This document shows, piece after piece, positions 1 through 9,547 of a stretch of 64,000 bases of DNA. Where the stretch lies: positions 30,992-94,991 of the forward strand of contig CAZPRY010000012.1 in NCBI GenBank assembly GCA_964589175.1. Direction: 5' to 3'. Source of the stretch: CAZPRY01 sp964589175. Its GTDB lineage: Bacteria > Fidelibacterota > UBA2242. Made by a program: the position numbers and the translations under genes. Numbering within the stretch: position 1 is the stretch's first letter; every line of letters starts with the position of its first letter. The notes below the pieces were generated by a model. That model had not been told where the DNA came from. It made no database searches and was given only the letters and a program-made list of their open reading frames with translations.

Positions 1-1656
1 CAGGACGCGTTTGTTTTTGCTGTCGACCTCGATGCTGATTTCGATGCTCTCCGGGGCGGCACCCATGCTCTGCACAGAATCCAGGGCTTCCTGCCGGATG
101 GTCAGAATGTCGGCTTCGGTGGGATTTATTATATTTCTTTCAACGGAATCGCGAATGATTCCCAGCGCAGCCCCAATCGCGGAGATAACTTCCGCATTCT
201 CTGCGATTTCATGTTCGAATTTGAGGTATTCCGCCGAAAAGGGAACGAGGGCCGGCGCACCGCCGCCGCCGCCGACGAAATGAACCAGGTCGCTGTCGAG
301 TTTGTATTCGCGGATCAATTGGCGGATTGTCGGCTCGATCTTGCGGGCGGAAATCGTCAGAATATTCCGGGCGATCTTCTCCGGATCACGCTCGAATTTC
401 TGCGAGAGTGAGCGGAAGAGCGTTGAGATTGCGGCCTGATTGGCGGCGCCGTGCCCGGCGGTTTTCACGTAACCGAGATAATTCGCAGCCTCGGTTGGCG
501 TGACCGCATACTTTTTCGCGGAATCGCGAAGATTACGGACGGCGAGATAATCGGCGGGATCGTTGGCTTGCGGCTGGATACTTTCTACTTCAATCGTATC
601 GAAATCATTTTCGGCGCTAAAAGCGACATAGCCGAGATCGGCGATATGCGCACTGCGAGGTCCGACATCATGAATTCTGTGACCATCCCGGCGAACCATC
701 GAACCGCCGGCAATACCGAGAGTGCGTACATCGAGCGTGCGCAGAAAGAGACGGTTGCCGCCGATCTGTGCGCTTTTAACCTGCGGTTTGCCGTTTTTAA
801 TAACGGAAATGTCGGTGGAGGTTCCGCCGACTTCGATGAAGATGCCATCGGATACTTTGGCGTACATCAGGGCCGCGGCAACCCCGGCCGCCGGTCCCGA
901 CAGCATCGTCAGGATCGGACGCTTGCGCATTTCGTTGATGTCCATGATGCCCCCGTCGGATCGCATAATCATCAGGGGCGCTGTGATCCCGCTTTGACGT
1001 ACGGATTGCTCGGTCATATTCGCCGTTTCCAGCATCTTGGGCAGCATGCTGGCGTTAATCACGGCGGTACGGGTGCGGATGCGCAGACCGTATAATTTGG
1101 AAATATGGCTGGCAGCCGTGGCCTGAAGCCCCATATCGGCGGCAACCTGCACAACGAATTCCTCGTTTGACGGATGATCGACGCCAAACGCTTCGGAGGA
1201 GACGATCACCTCGGCTCCCCCGGCGATTAGCTGCCCGATGGCCTGACGCACCTGCTTTTCGTTCAGTGGCGTTTGCACATCAAAGTAGACATAATTGGTT
1301 TGCAGGAATTTGCCCGGCGAGAGTTCGATGTTGTTCGGATTGCTTTCCCGGCGGGCAATGCGCCCTTGAATGCCTTTGCCCATGCCGATGACACCGACGT
1401 GCGCGACGTCGCCTTCCAGAAGGGCGTTGGTCGCCTGGGTGGTGGAGTGAGCGATCAGCATGATCTCTTCCGGCTGAATCCGGGCTTCCCTAAGTAAGGA
1501 TTGCAGCGACTCCACGACCCCGCGGGCGACTCCTTCCCGGGCCTTATGCGTCGTCGGTACGCAGGCCTTGCCCGCGATGCTGTAATCCGTGATATCGACG
1601 GCGACAGCATGCGTGAAAGTTCCACCGACGTCGATGCCGACTTTTATTTTTCTCAT
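1..1656 (-). CDS. Hydantoinase/oxoprolinase family protein (HyuA-like), partial
   Basis: A minus-strand reading frame stays open for 552 codons from an ATG at 1654-1656 to the window edge, so the C-terminus is missing. I translated most of it by hand. It starts MRKIKVGIDVGGTFTHAVAV, the ATPase-type phosphate loop of the hydantoinase A N-terminal domain. It continues with IAHSTTQATNALLEG, MIMRSDGGIMD, LTMLSGPAAGV and IEVGGTSTDISV, all signature blocks of the HyuA/5-oxoprolinase A family. AGGAG lies about 10 nt upstream. Family members use ATP to open cyclic amides (hydantoins, 5-oxoproline) or to carboxylate ketones; the substrate here cannot be read. Oxoprolinase-type enzymes usually need a HyuB partner, which would have to lie left of the window. 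It is 59 bp downstream of the permease gene, so the two are probably co-transcribed. Confidence 0.85.
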   Translation of the reverse strand, partial: MRKIKVGIDVGGTFTHAVAVDITDYSIAGKACVPTTHKAREGVARGVVESLQSLLREARIQPEEIMLIAHSTTQATNALLEGDVAHVGVIGMGKGIQGRIARRESNPNNIELSPGKFLQTNYVYFDVQTPLNEKQVRQAIGQLIAGGAEVIVSSEAFGVDHPSNEEFVVQVAADMGLQATAASHISKLYGLRIRTRTAVINASMLPKMLETANMTEQSVRQSGITAPLMIMRSDGGIMDINEMRKRPILTMLSGPAAGVAAALMYAKVSDGIFIEVGGTSTDISVIKNGKPQVKSAQIGGNRLFLRTLDVRTLGIAGGSMVRRDGHRIHDVGPRSAHIADLGYVAFSAENDFDTIEVESIQPQANDPADYLAVRNLRDSAKKYAVTPTEAANYLGYVKTAGHGAANQAAISTLFRSLSQKFERDPEKIARNILTISARKIEPTIRQLIREYKLDSDLVHFVGGGGGAPALVPFSAEYLKFEHEIAENAEVISAIGAALGIIRDSVERNIINPTEADILTIRQEALDSVQSMGAAPESIEISIEVDSKNKRVL

Positions 1657-1715
1657 GAATGCGATACTCTCCTTTTTGGAGCGATTTTAGCTTTCATTAA
1701 ACCGCTTTGCAACGA

Positions 1716-3191
1716 TTACATGAATAGAATTGCTGAAAAGACCAGTCCGACGCAGGCGATGATCCAGGTATACGGGATTGTGTTCCAAAGAACTTTCTGG
1801 ACGTCCTGCTGCATCTCATTCGCCAGCCAGACATTATGAGTGTTGGTTGGATCGCTGATGCCCTGCACCTGGCCGACGGCGATCAGCAGTCCCATGATGG
1901 CGGCGGGATTCATGCCGCTTGCCAGGAAAACCGCGGCCAGACCGTAACCCATACCCCACACATTCAGTGGCCCGCGATAAAGTGCCAGCGGTGCAGCCAG
2001 ACTGAAGACCAGCACGTAAAGCCAGGCATTGGCGGGAATAATCTTGGCCATCAAGGGCTGGAGCAGATTTAGTACCGGCCAGCCTTCGGGATGGAGCGTA
2101 TTCCAACTTCCGCCCGGTCCCATGATGGCATTCAAGAGCATGCCGATTCCCAGCATCAGAACCACGGCTGGCATAACGACCGAACCGCCCTGAAAAATCG
2201 ATTGAATGAGGGTATTGAGAGCTCCCTTTTTATAAGTTGCTACGAATCCGTAAACAAGCCCGCAGATAAAAGCCGCAATAAAATTCATGTTGAATAAAAG
2301 AATCAGGAAAAGCGGTATTATCGGCGTGAAATAAGCCGTCCAATGGATATCCGATTTTCGATTAGATTGCTTAAAGAGAATGCGATAGATATCGATAAAA
2401 AACAGCAGGGCTATTCCGAAACCGATGGAATACTTGATGCCCGTCCCGAGGTAAGCCAGAGAAATCGCTGTCGCCTGTCGGATTGGGTCCGGCAGAAACT
2501 GAGAGAGCAGAAAAAACAACGCTGCAAGGCCAATCACAGCAGCGGCCGGGATCAGAATTTTACGCCAGTTTATTTGTTGACCGTCGCGATACAACTGAAT
2601 GCTGATATAGATAAGCGCCCCAATGAGAGTGATTCCGAACATAATGAGGGCGAAGGGTCGGATAACCTCCATCGAGAGTCCCAGCACGTCGATATAGAGA
2701 ACCCAGTTGCCGGGATTCATGATGCCGCCCATACTCAGTCCAAACAGGAAAATACCAACGACGGTAAGCGATCCGATGCCGATCGAGGACATGATGGGTA
2801 AAACAATTGTCGCCACCATGATGATTGCTCCAAGTCCGCCCAGGGTTGTGAAGAGAAGCGCGATCAGGGCGAGCATGAGGACGGCAATAGCCCAGGGATT
2901 GTCGCCGGCCAGTTCCGCGCCGATTTTAATGAAATTCTCGGCGACGCCCGTTTTCTGCATCAGAATGCTGAGCATACTGCCGAAAAGTGCCACAGTATAG
3001 GCATTATGAAGACGCAGGGCGCCCTGCCCGATCACGAGCTGAATGGTGTCATTCAGGGATACGCCGCCAATGAGCGGAATCAGAAATGCCATGACGGGTA
3101 GTGCAATCAGGGCTGGTATTTTGCGGAAAAACATGGCCAGTGCGATGATCAGGAAGAGGCAGATGAAGAGAATAATTTGTAATATTTCCAT
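1716..3191 (-). CDS. Ion-transporter-superfamily permease, probably for a carboxylate
   Basis: A 491-residue, very hydrophobic protein with roughly a dozen predicted membrane segments, starting at the first helix (MEILQIILFICLFLIIALAM). Gly/Pro-rich re-entrant-like stretches (TTLGGLGAIIMVATIVLP; LSMGGIMNPGNW; AVGQVQGISDPTNTHN) are the style of citrate/C4-dicarboxylate carriers of the IT superfamily. I cannot name the exact family or the substrate. It is the first gene of a minus-strand pair with the HyuA-like gene, suggesting import of the cyclic amide or carboxylate used by that enzyme. No strong Shine-Dalgarno is visible before the ATG. The promoter must lie in the 199 bp shared with the divergent oxidoreductase gene, which also holds an operator-like motif. 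Confidence 0.7.
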   Translation of the reverse strand: MEILQIILFICLFLIIALAMFFRKIPALIALPVMAFLIPLIGGVSLNDTIQLVIGQGALRLHNAYTVALFGSMLSILMQKTGVAENFIKIGAELAGDNPWAIAVLMLALIALLFTTLGGLGAIIMVATIVLPIMSSIGIGSLTVVGIFLFGLSMGGIMNPGNWVLYIDVLGLSMEVIRPFALIMFGITLIGALIYISIQLYRDGQQINWRKILIPAAAVIGLAALFFLLSQFLPDPIRQATAISLAYLGTGIKYSIGFGIALLFFIDIYRILFKQSNRKSDIHWTAYFTPIIPLFLILLFNMNFIAAFICGLVYGFVATYKKGALNTLIQSIFQGGSVVMPAVVLMLGIGMLLNAIMGPGGSWNTLHPEGWPVLNLLQPLMAKIIPANAWLYVLVFSLAAPLALYRGPLNVWGMGYGLAAVFLASGMNPAAIMGLLIAVGQVQGISDPTNTHNVWLANEMQQDVQKVLWNTIPYTWIIACVGLVFSAILFM

Positions 3192-3285
3192 GTGATTTTA
3201 GAATAAGGCTGCTGTTAAGGTAATCAATACAATCAATTTTGGGAAATATAAAAACGGGTCTATATCTTTCCAAGTTAAAAAAGCC

Positions 3286-3308
3286 AACTAACTAACTTTA
3301 TAGTTAAA
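3286..3308 (+). promoter_or_regulatory. Operator-like motif, copy 1 (putative ROK repressor site)
   Basis: AACTAACTAA (3286-3295), five bases, then TAGTTAAA (3301-3308). TAACTA and TAGTTA are reverse complements, so the element is partly palindromic. The same motif occurs at 6515-6538 before the first TonB receptor. It sits 83 bp before the oxidoreductase ATG in the divergent intergenic region and could also act on the permease/HyuA genes. Binding by the ROK protein encoded at 18234 is inference. Confidence 0.55.
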
Positions 3309-3390
3309 TATTTCGGCAAATTTTATTACTTTATCATTGGCGGAAATTATTTCCGCTGTGTGAGAATGGGATTTCAAGTAAGAGGAGAAG

Positions 3391-5256
3391 ATGCGAGAAT
3401 TTCACACACAGGTCCTGGTAATCGGAGCCGGCACCAGCGGTGTTTGCGCGGCTATTCAGGCCGCCCGGGCGGGTGTGCAGGTCATTCTCATGGAAGAAAC
3501 CGCCTGGCTGGGCGGGATGCTGACGGCTGCCGGAGTCAGCGCGATTGACGGTAACCACAGGTTGCCATCCGGACTTTGGGGTGAATTCAGGCAGAGGCTG
3601 TACGATTATTACGGCGGTCCTGAAAAGCTTGCTACCGGTTGGGTAAGTCACACGCTTTTCGAACCGCATATCGGCCATCGCATCTTGCAGGAGATGGTCG
3701 CTGCCGAAAAGAATATCCGCGTTTATTATCAATACTGGTTCAAGGATATTCTGAAGGTTGAAGAAACCGTCATTGGAGCGCAGTTCGAAAGCGAAAGCAG
3801 AGAGTCGCTGAGAGTCCGTGCGGATATTACGATCGATGCCAGCGAATATGGCGATGTCCTGGCGGCAGCCGGTTGCTCGTATCGGGTCGGAAGGGAAGCC
3901 CGCAACGAAACCGGTGAGAGTTTTGCACCCGATGAAGCTGATGACATCATCCAGGATATCACCTACGTCGCCATTTTGAAGGATTACGGGCCGGGTTGCG
4001 ATAAGACGATTCCCGAACCAGCTGGTTATGATCCGGATCAGTACCGCAATTGCTGCCGGGAGTCCGCTGCTGATCGAAAAGATCGACCGGCCGATGCCCA
4101 GAGAATGCTTGATTACGGCCGTCTGCCCAACGAGAAATACATGATCAATTGGCCGCTAAACGGCAACGATTGCTATCTCAATATAATCGAGAAGACACGG
4201 TCGGATCGCTTGCAGGCGCTCGAAGCCGCTAAACAGTTTACACTCGGTTTCATCTATTTCATCCAAACCGAATTAGGCTACCGAAACCTGGGATTGGCCG
4301 ACGATGAATTTCCGACGAAGGACGGCCTGGCCTTGATTCCATATAACCGGGAGAGTCGTCGCTTAGCGGGTGTTTTTACGCTGAAAAGCCAGCACCTCGA
4401 AAATCCATACCATTATCCGGTATACAAAAATGGAATTGCGGTGGGCGATTACCCGCTCGATCATCATCATCAGAAACCGCCCAGGAAAATCGATATTCAG
4501 TATCCTCCGATCTGGTCATTTAATGTGCCGTACCAGACACTATTACCCAAAAGTGTTAAGGGTTTGATCGTTGCGGAACGTAACATATCCGTGACGCACA
4601 TGGTTAACGGCTGCACACGCCTGCAACCCTGCGTGATGCTGATCGGCCAGGCGGCCGGGATGGCGGCCGCATTGTGTGTCGAGGATGGACAGCAACCGTT
4701 TGATTTGCCGGTTCGGAAATTACAGGAGAGATTGATCGTAGTGGGCTGCCAGCTAATGCCTTTTGTCGATGTCTTACCCGGCGACTGGGGATTTGCCGAA
4801 ATTCAGCGGGTAGCGTTGAGCGGCATTATGAAGGGCGAACGTATGCCTGCAGAATGGGTAAACGAGACCCGTTTCTACCCGGAGAAAGAGATCAGCACTG
4901 AATTACTGATCGCTGCCTTTAACAACCTGGGAATTCCGACTGGTGATCTTTCCGCTTTCGATAATCCCGGATTGCATTTGACGGGGCGGGAAGTTCTGAA
5001 TATCATTAAAAGTTTTGCTTTAAAACTTTCGGAAAAGCCGGAATTCCCTCTTGATGGTTTGTCGCAGATTCATGCTGATGATCTGTCCGGGCAGCAAGAC
5101 CGGCTTCGGGATTGGAATCCTGCTGATCCGTTTCATCCTGCAAAAACGATGACGAGACGCGAACTTGCGGTTCTGCTGGACAGAGTTTTCGATCCTTTCC
5201 ACCGCCTGCCGGTCGATCTTGAAAAACAATTCCGAAATGAGCCTGAAGGAGGGTGA
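3391..5256 (+). CDS. FAD-dependent oxidoreductase (FAD_oxidored type)
   Basis: A 621-residue flavoprotein. Residues 5-35 form a Rossmann dinucleotide-binding motif (VIGAGTSGVCAAIQAARAG) followed by the acidic end of strand 2 (MEE). The later block HMVNGCTRLQPCVMLIGQAAGMAAA is the conserved FAD-binding C-terminal part seen in this family. Members are often annotated as 'xanthan lyase' or generic oxidoreductases and frequently neighbour GHL10 glycosidases; the reaction is unknown. No signal peptide is visible, so it is probably cytoplasmic. AGGAG at 3383-3387 sets the ATG start. The stop lies 7 bp before the GHL10 start, and the next gene's Shine-Dalgarno is inside this gene, so the two are translationally coupled. 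Confidence 0.8.
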   Translation: MREFHTQVLVIGAGTSGVCAAIQAARAGVQVILMEETAWLGGMLTAAGVSAIDGNHRLPSGLWGEFRQRLYDYYGGPEKLATGWVSHTLFEPHIGHRILQEMVAAEKNIRVYYQYWFKDILKVEETVIGAQFESESRESLRVRADITIDASEYGDVLAAAGCSYRVGREARNETGESFAPDEADDIIQDITYVAILKDYGPGCDKTIPEPAGYDPDQYRNCCRESAADRKDRPADAQRMLDYGRLPNEKYMINWPLNGNDCYLNIIEKTRSDRLQALEAAKQFTLGFIYFIQTELGYRNLGLADDEFPTKDGLALIPYNRESRRLAGVFTLKSQHLENPYHYPVYKNGIAVGDYPLDHHHQKPPRKIDIQYPPIWSFNVPYQTLLPKSVKGLIVAERNISVTHMVNGCTRLQPCVMLIGQAAGMAAALCVEDGQQPFDLPVRKLQERLIVVGCQLMPFVDVLPGDWGFAEIQRVALSGIMKGERMPAEWVNETRFYPEKEISTELLIAAFNNLGIPTGDLSAFDNPGLHLTGREVLNIIKSFALKLSEKPEFPLDGLSQIHADDLSGQQDRLRDWNPADPFHPAKTMTRRELAVLLDRVFDPFHRLPVDLEKQFRNEPEGG

Positions 5257-5263
5257 GGAACTC

Positions 5264-6430
5264 GTGCGATTTAGATTTATAATTCTGATGACTATGGTGC
5301 TGTCGCTGGTTACTTTCTGCACGACAAAAACCGGAGCGGAAGCGAATCCAACCGAAATTCGGGGCGTTTGGCTGACCAATGTAGACAGCCGGATTCTCGA
5401 CAGTCGAGCTTCGATCGCGGAGGCAATGGAATTTCTGGCCCGGCACCATTTTAACGTTGTCTTTCCGGTGGTCTGGAACGACGCCAAAACCCTCTATCCG
5501 AGTGCGGTGATGGACAGCCTGTTCGGCATACCGATCGATCCCCGTTACGAGGGACGCGATCCTCTGGCGGAATTGATTGAGGAAGCCCATCGTTGGAATA
5601 TCGCCGTTATCCCCTGGTTTGAATATGGATTTTCATCATCCTATAAAAAAGACGGGGGAGTGATTTTGGCCCAAAAACCGGAGTGGGCGGCGAAGGATCG
5701 CGACGGTAATCTGATGACCAAGAACGGCTTCGAATGGATGAATGCCTATCACCCGGAAGTGCAGAAAATTATTCGTTTGCTGGTTCTTGAAGTTGTTAAA
5801 AAATACGATATCGAAGGTGTGCAGGGAGATGATCGCTTGCCGGCGCAGCCGATTGAAGGCGGTTATTCCGCGTACACAAGAAACCGGTATGCAGTCGATC
5901 ACAAAGGCAATCAGCCTCCGGACGATTATCGCGATCCGGAATGGCAACGCTGGCGCGCGAATATTTTAAATGATTTCGCCAGGGAATTATACACGCAGGT
6001 GAAAGCGATCAAACCTGATATGCTGGTCACCTGGGCACCAAGTGTCTATCCCTGGTCGTATGACGAGTATCTGCAGGATTGGCCGGCCTGGATCAGGGAT
6101 GGCTATGCGGATTATGTTTTTCCGCAATGTTACCGCTATGAATTCGAGCAATACAAAAATGCAATCGAGATGATGATGCCGGGCAAACTCGGGATCGATG
6201 ACGATCGTATAATTCTTTTTCCCGGAGTCCTTATGAATGTAGGTAGTTATGTAATGTCGGCTGATTATCTCTCCGCGATCATGGGTTATAACAGAGCGCA
6301 GGGATTCGCCGGCGAAGTGTTCTTCTTTTACGAAGGATTACGAAAGAATAACGATCATTTGGCGGAATTGCTGCTCCGCACGGAGTACCGGAAAAAAGCC
6401 GATTTACCGTTTGCGATTCATCGTCGATAA
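5264..6430 (+). CDS. Secreted family-10-like glycosidase (GHL10), no sorting tail
   Basis: 388 residues from a GTG start at 5264. I prefer it to upstream starts because AAGGAGG (about 5246-5252) is correctly spaced and the signal peptide (RFRFIILMTMVLSLVTFC...TGAEA) begins right there. The body matches GHL10 (DUF187): EIRGVWLTN at the mature N-terminus, PWFEYGF, and the (beta/alpha)-barrel motif EGVQGDDRLPAQP, the counterpart of DGIxxDRIRYP in the paralogues. WAPSVYPW and FPQCYRYEF follow. The family includes E. coli DigH (YddW), which acts on peptidoglycan glycan strands, but substrates of GHL10 proteins vary and none is assigned here. Unlike the GHL10s at 16345 and 24508 it has no accessory domain or sorting tail, so it is probably periplasmic. 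Confidence 0.82.
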   Translation: MRFRFIILMTMVLSLVTFCTTKTGAEANPTEIRGVWLTNVDSRILDSRASIAEAMEFLARHHFNVVFPVVWNDAKTLYPSAVMDSLFGIPIDPRYEGRDPLAELIEEAHRWNIAVIPWFEYGFSSSYKKDGGVILAQKPEWAAKDRDGNLMTKNGFEWMNAYHPEVQKIIRLLVLEVVKKYDIEGVQGDDRLPAQPIEGGYSAYTRNRYAVDHKGNQPPDDYRDPEWQRWRANILNDFARELYTQVKAIKPDMLVTWAPSVYPWSYDEYLQDWPAWIRDGYADYVFPQCYRYEFEQYKNAIEMMMPGKLGIDDDRIILFPGVLMNVGSYVMSADYLSAIMGYNRAQGFAGEVFFFYEGLRKNNDHLAELLLRTEYRKKADLPFAIHRR

Positions 6431-6514
6431 GGTCCGAAACAGTGTTTTACCGGGTAAAAAACAATTGATTTTGGCCGGATTATGCAATAAAATAGATCGT
6501 TTATTCTATGTCTT

Positions 6515-6538
6515 AACTAACTAAAATTCGTAGTTAAA
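6515..6538 (+). promoter_or_regulatory. Operator-like motif, copy 2, abutting the TonB receptor start
   Basis: AACTAACTAA (6515-6524), six bases, TAGTTAAA (6531-6538). Counting two more bases on the left, TTAACTA and TAGTTAA form perfect inverted arms (6513-6519 and 6531-6537). It matches copy 1 at 3286 with one extra spacer base. It ends 6 bp before the receptor's TTG codon, so a bound repressor would block transcription start or early elongation. Confidence 0.6.
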
Positions 6539-6544
6539 ATAAAC

Positions 6545-9517
6545 TTGAGAAGTACAAAATACCTACAGTTTATCCTGATTATAGCCCTGATTCCTGTCGT
6601 TGGCCTGGCCCAAATGTCGGGGAAAATATCCGGGCGGGTCGTGGATAAAAACAGCGGGGAAGCACTGCTGGGCGTAAATGTCGTGATTAAGGGAACTTCG
6701 CTGGGCGCCGCAACCGACGAGAACGGGAATTATGTCATTTTGGGTGTTCCGCCGGGAGCGAAAGAACTACAGCTGACTTACATTGGTCATGCGACCGTAA
6801 GTGTAAAAGGAGTGCTGGTCAATACCGATCGTACGACCATCATTGACATTGAGATGGAAGCTGCCGCGATCGATCTCGGGCAGGTCGTGACCGTGACGGC
6901 CAAGCGTCCGATCGTTGAAAAGGATAAAACGTCTTCTTCGGTCCATATTCAGTCGGAGGAGATAGCCTCCCAGCCGGTTGTGGGTTTGCGGGAAATTCTG
7001 GAATTATCTCCGGGTGTAAACCGCAATGCGGATGGGACGATCAGTATTCGCGGGGGCGGCGGCTACGAAATCAATTATTCCGTGAACGGGATTACCTCGG
7101 TGAACACCAACACGTCCGCCACGGCTTTCGGCGGTTCGGGCATGTCCAAGTCGGACAACAGCTGGAAATACGACGTCAATCCGCTGGCGGTTTCGCAGAT
7201 GGAGATTATTTCCGGTGGATTCAACGCCGAGTACGGAAATGCCCAGTCGGGAGTCGTCAAAGTTGTGACGAAAGAGGGCGGCGATCACTTCTCAGGCGGA
7301 TTCCGTTTCGAATACCGTCCGACGGGGCAATACCATTGGGGCGATTATCTCTATTCCAACGATCAGCGTGAGTGGCAGTTATGGGGCGATATCGACAACT
7401 GGATCGGTCATCCGTCGTTCGCAACGGATAGCGCTGCCGTTAATAACTACAATCTTTGGGTAACGAACCATCGGCCCGGCGGTGATAAAATCACGCTCTA
7501 CGATTATGATTCCGAAACAGGTGAATATACTCCCTACACGACCGAGAACCGGTCGAATATTATGGGTGCCTACGATTACCGTGCGCTGGCCTATAAACGC
7601 TATCTGTTCAGCTTTGGCGGGCCGATGGGCCGGGATGCCGACAAACTGAGTTTTTTCGTATCCGGTGAACTGCGCGAGAAACCGAGCCGGCTGCCCACGG
7701 TCGAAAAGGTTCAAAAGTTAAGCAATTTTACCGCAGTTGTGACATACAAACCAACGCCGAAGCACAATATCAGATTTACCAATATGTATCAGTATCTTGA
7801 GTCCGGCATGGGTTCCGGATCGAATGATATTCGTTGGGCCGGTCTGGGCGGATCGACGGGAGCCCAGAAGAAATACACCCTGATCTACGACGCGCTGCGG
7901 GAAGAAACCGTCACCGCTCAGAACCTGGATTATCGCTATATTTTCAGTCCGCAATCGTATCTGCAGGTGTCTTTGATTCATCAGTTCGAGGAGCTGTTTT
8001 CCCTGCAGCGACCGGTTCCGGGGATTGATAAAGACGCCCAATTGGTGGCGCAGGGCAGACAGGAAACGCGACTCCTGGAAAATCGCGGCGACTGGTTCAT
8101 GAAATACCGTGATTACTATACCTGGTCGAGTCTGTACAACCAGGCCTCTTTGACAAACTACTGGGAGGGGCGCGTCAATTACTCCAACCAGCTGAATTCC
8201 ACGAACCTGATCAAAGTCGGGCTGGAAGCCTGGCAAATGGATCAGGATTTCAACGCCTCGAGTTCGCTGACTGTATCTTCATTTATCTGGCGCACCGGAT
8301 TCGCGACCAATTACCGGGCACAGACCCGATATCTCGGAGCCTTTGTACAGGACAAACTCGAATTCGCCGGGATGGTGGCGAACGTCGGCCTGCGTATGGA
8401 CGCGTATAATTTCGGCGGACAGGTGCCGCTTGACGAGCATCAGGTTTTTTATCCTGCCGAAAATGAGGGCTTTGACGGCGGCATCGGTATCCCGGCCTGG
8501 AAAGATTCCAAAACTTTTGTGACGCTGTCGCCACGAGTCGGGTTCTCTTTCCCGATTTCAGACAGGTCTGCCTTCAGGGTGCAATACGGCCATTTCCGCT
8601 CCATGGCGATTATGGCGCAGGCGCTTGATAACCAGACCAATCACGGCTGGGGCATCGTCGGAAATCCCAATATCAAGCCCAAACTGAGCATCAATTACGA
8701 AGTCGGTCTGCAACATAATCTCTGGAATACCCACCAGCTGGATATCGTGACCTATTACAACGATCTGAAAAACCAGATTTATACGGATTATATTGAGACA
8801 ACAGCCGGATCGATCAAGTACGACAGCGATTATAAAGGCAGCTACCGCAGCTATTCCAACAACAGTCACGGCAGCAGCCAGGGCCTCGAAATCAGCTTCA
8901 CAAACCGCAACGTGCAGAATTGGCGTTACCGCCTCAGTTATGCACTGTCGCAGACCAAGTACGGCTACACCGGGCTCTACATCGAACCGACCGAGTTGAC
9001 ACCCGAACTCGAACAGAAGTATACTTACTCCGCCTCCGAATTCACCTCTTCCGAAGACCGCACACACCGCATGAACGCGTCTCTGACTTATATCATTCCG
9101 GAGAACGGAGGGCCGAAACTGCTGGGTGCACGGCCGCTCGCCAACTTGACTTTCGGCATGATCTATCACGTCACCAGCGGTCTGGCTTATTACTGGTCGC
9201 CGGATTTTGTAGCGACGACGAAAATCGAGAGTAACCGGCGCTACCCGCTGGAATCACAGACCGATTTGCAGGTTGAAAAACGTTTTTTTGTGGGCAGTAT
9301 CCAGTTAATCGCCAGCCTGCGTTTCAAAAACCTGTTTAATAACCGGCAACTCACGCCGATCGATTCGGCGGCGGAACTGGATCGTTGGGTTAAACGCAGC
9401 GCCTCCTACATGGACGCTGACAACGATCCGTACCGGGATTACCGCATTTATAACTATTATCAGACATATAAAAACATACCGCGTGAAATTTACTTCACGC
9501 TGGGCTTTGATTTTTAA
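6545..9517 (+). CDS. TonB-dependent outer-membrane receptor (SusC-like), cassette A
   Basis: 990 residues. The only start that keeps the signal peptide (RSTKYLQFILIIALIPVVGLAQ) is TTG at 6545; it has no Shine-Dalgarno and directly follows the operator-like motif. Domains in order: signal peptide 1-22, carboxypeptidase-regulatory-like domain about 25-110 (GRVVDKNSGEALLGVNVVIKG), TonB plug about 125-245 (LREILELSPGVN, SIRGGGG, AEYGNAQSGVVKVVTKEGG), then a 22-stranded-type barrel ending in aromatic F. It should take up a ligand across the outer membrane using TonB energy, likely an oligosaccharide given the neighbours. No SusD gene accompanies it. It heads a run of five genes repeated in order at 27066-34367, where the receptor is clearly paralogous. 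Confidence 0.88.
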   Translation: MRSTKYLQFILIIALIPVVGLAQMSGKISGRVVDKNSGEALLGVNVVIKGTSLGAATDENGNYVILGVPPGAKELQLTYIGHATVSVKGVLVNTDRTTIIDIEMEAAAIDLGQVVTVTAKRPIVEKDKTSSSVHIQSEEIASQPVVGLREILELSPGVNRNADGTISIRGGGGYEINYSVNGITSVNTNTSATAFGGSGMSKSDNSWKYDVNPLAVSQMEIISGGFNAEYGNAQSGVVKVVTKEGGDHFSGGFRFEYRPTGQYHWGDYLYSNDQREWQLWGDIDNWIGHPSFATDSAAVNNYNLWVTNHRPGGDKITLYDYDSETGEYTPYTTENRSNIMGAYDYRALAYKRYLFSFGGPMGRDADKLSFFVSGELREKPSRLPTVEKVQKLSNFTAVVTYKPTPKHNIRFTNMYQYLESGMGSGSNDIRWAGLGGSTGAQKKYTLIYDALREETVTAQNLDYRYIFSPQSYLQVSLIHQFEELFSLQRPVPGIDKDAQLVAQGRQETRLLENRGDWFMKYRDYYTWSSLYNQASLTNYWEGRVNYSNQLNSTNLIKVGLEAWQMDQDFNASSSLTVSSFIWRTGFATNYRAQTRYLGAFVQDKLEFAGMVANVGLRMDAYNFGGQVPLDEHQVFYPAENEGFDGGIGIPAWKDSKTFVTLSPRVGFSFPISDRSAFRVQYGHFRSMAIMAQALDNQTNHGWGIVGNPNIKPKLSINYEVGLQHNLWNTHQLDIVTYYNDLKNQIYTDYIETTAGSIKYDSDYKGSYRSYSNNSHGSSQGLEISFTNRNVQNWRYRLSYALSQTKYGYTGLYIEPTELTPELEQKYTYSASEFTSSEDRTHRMNASLTYIIPENGGPKLLGARPLANLTFGMIYHVTSGLAYYWSPDFVATTKIESNRRYPLESQTDLQVEKRFFVGSIQLIASLRFKNLFNNRQLTPIDSAAELDRWVKRSASYMDADNDPYRDYRIYNYYQTYKNIPREIYFTLGFDF

Positions 9518-9547
9518 GGACGACCGGATGATTTCACGGAGCAGCGA

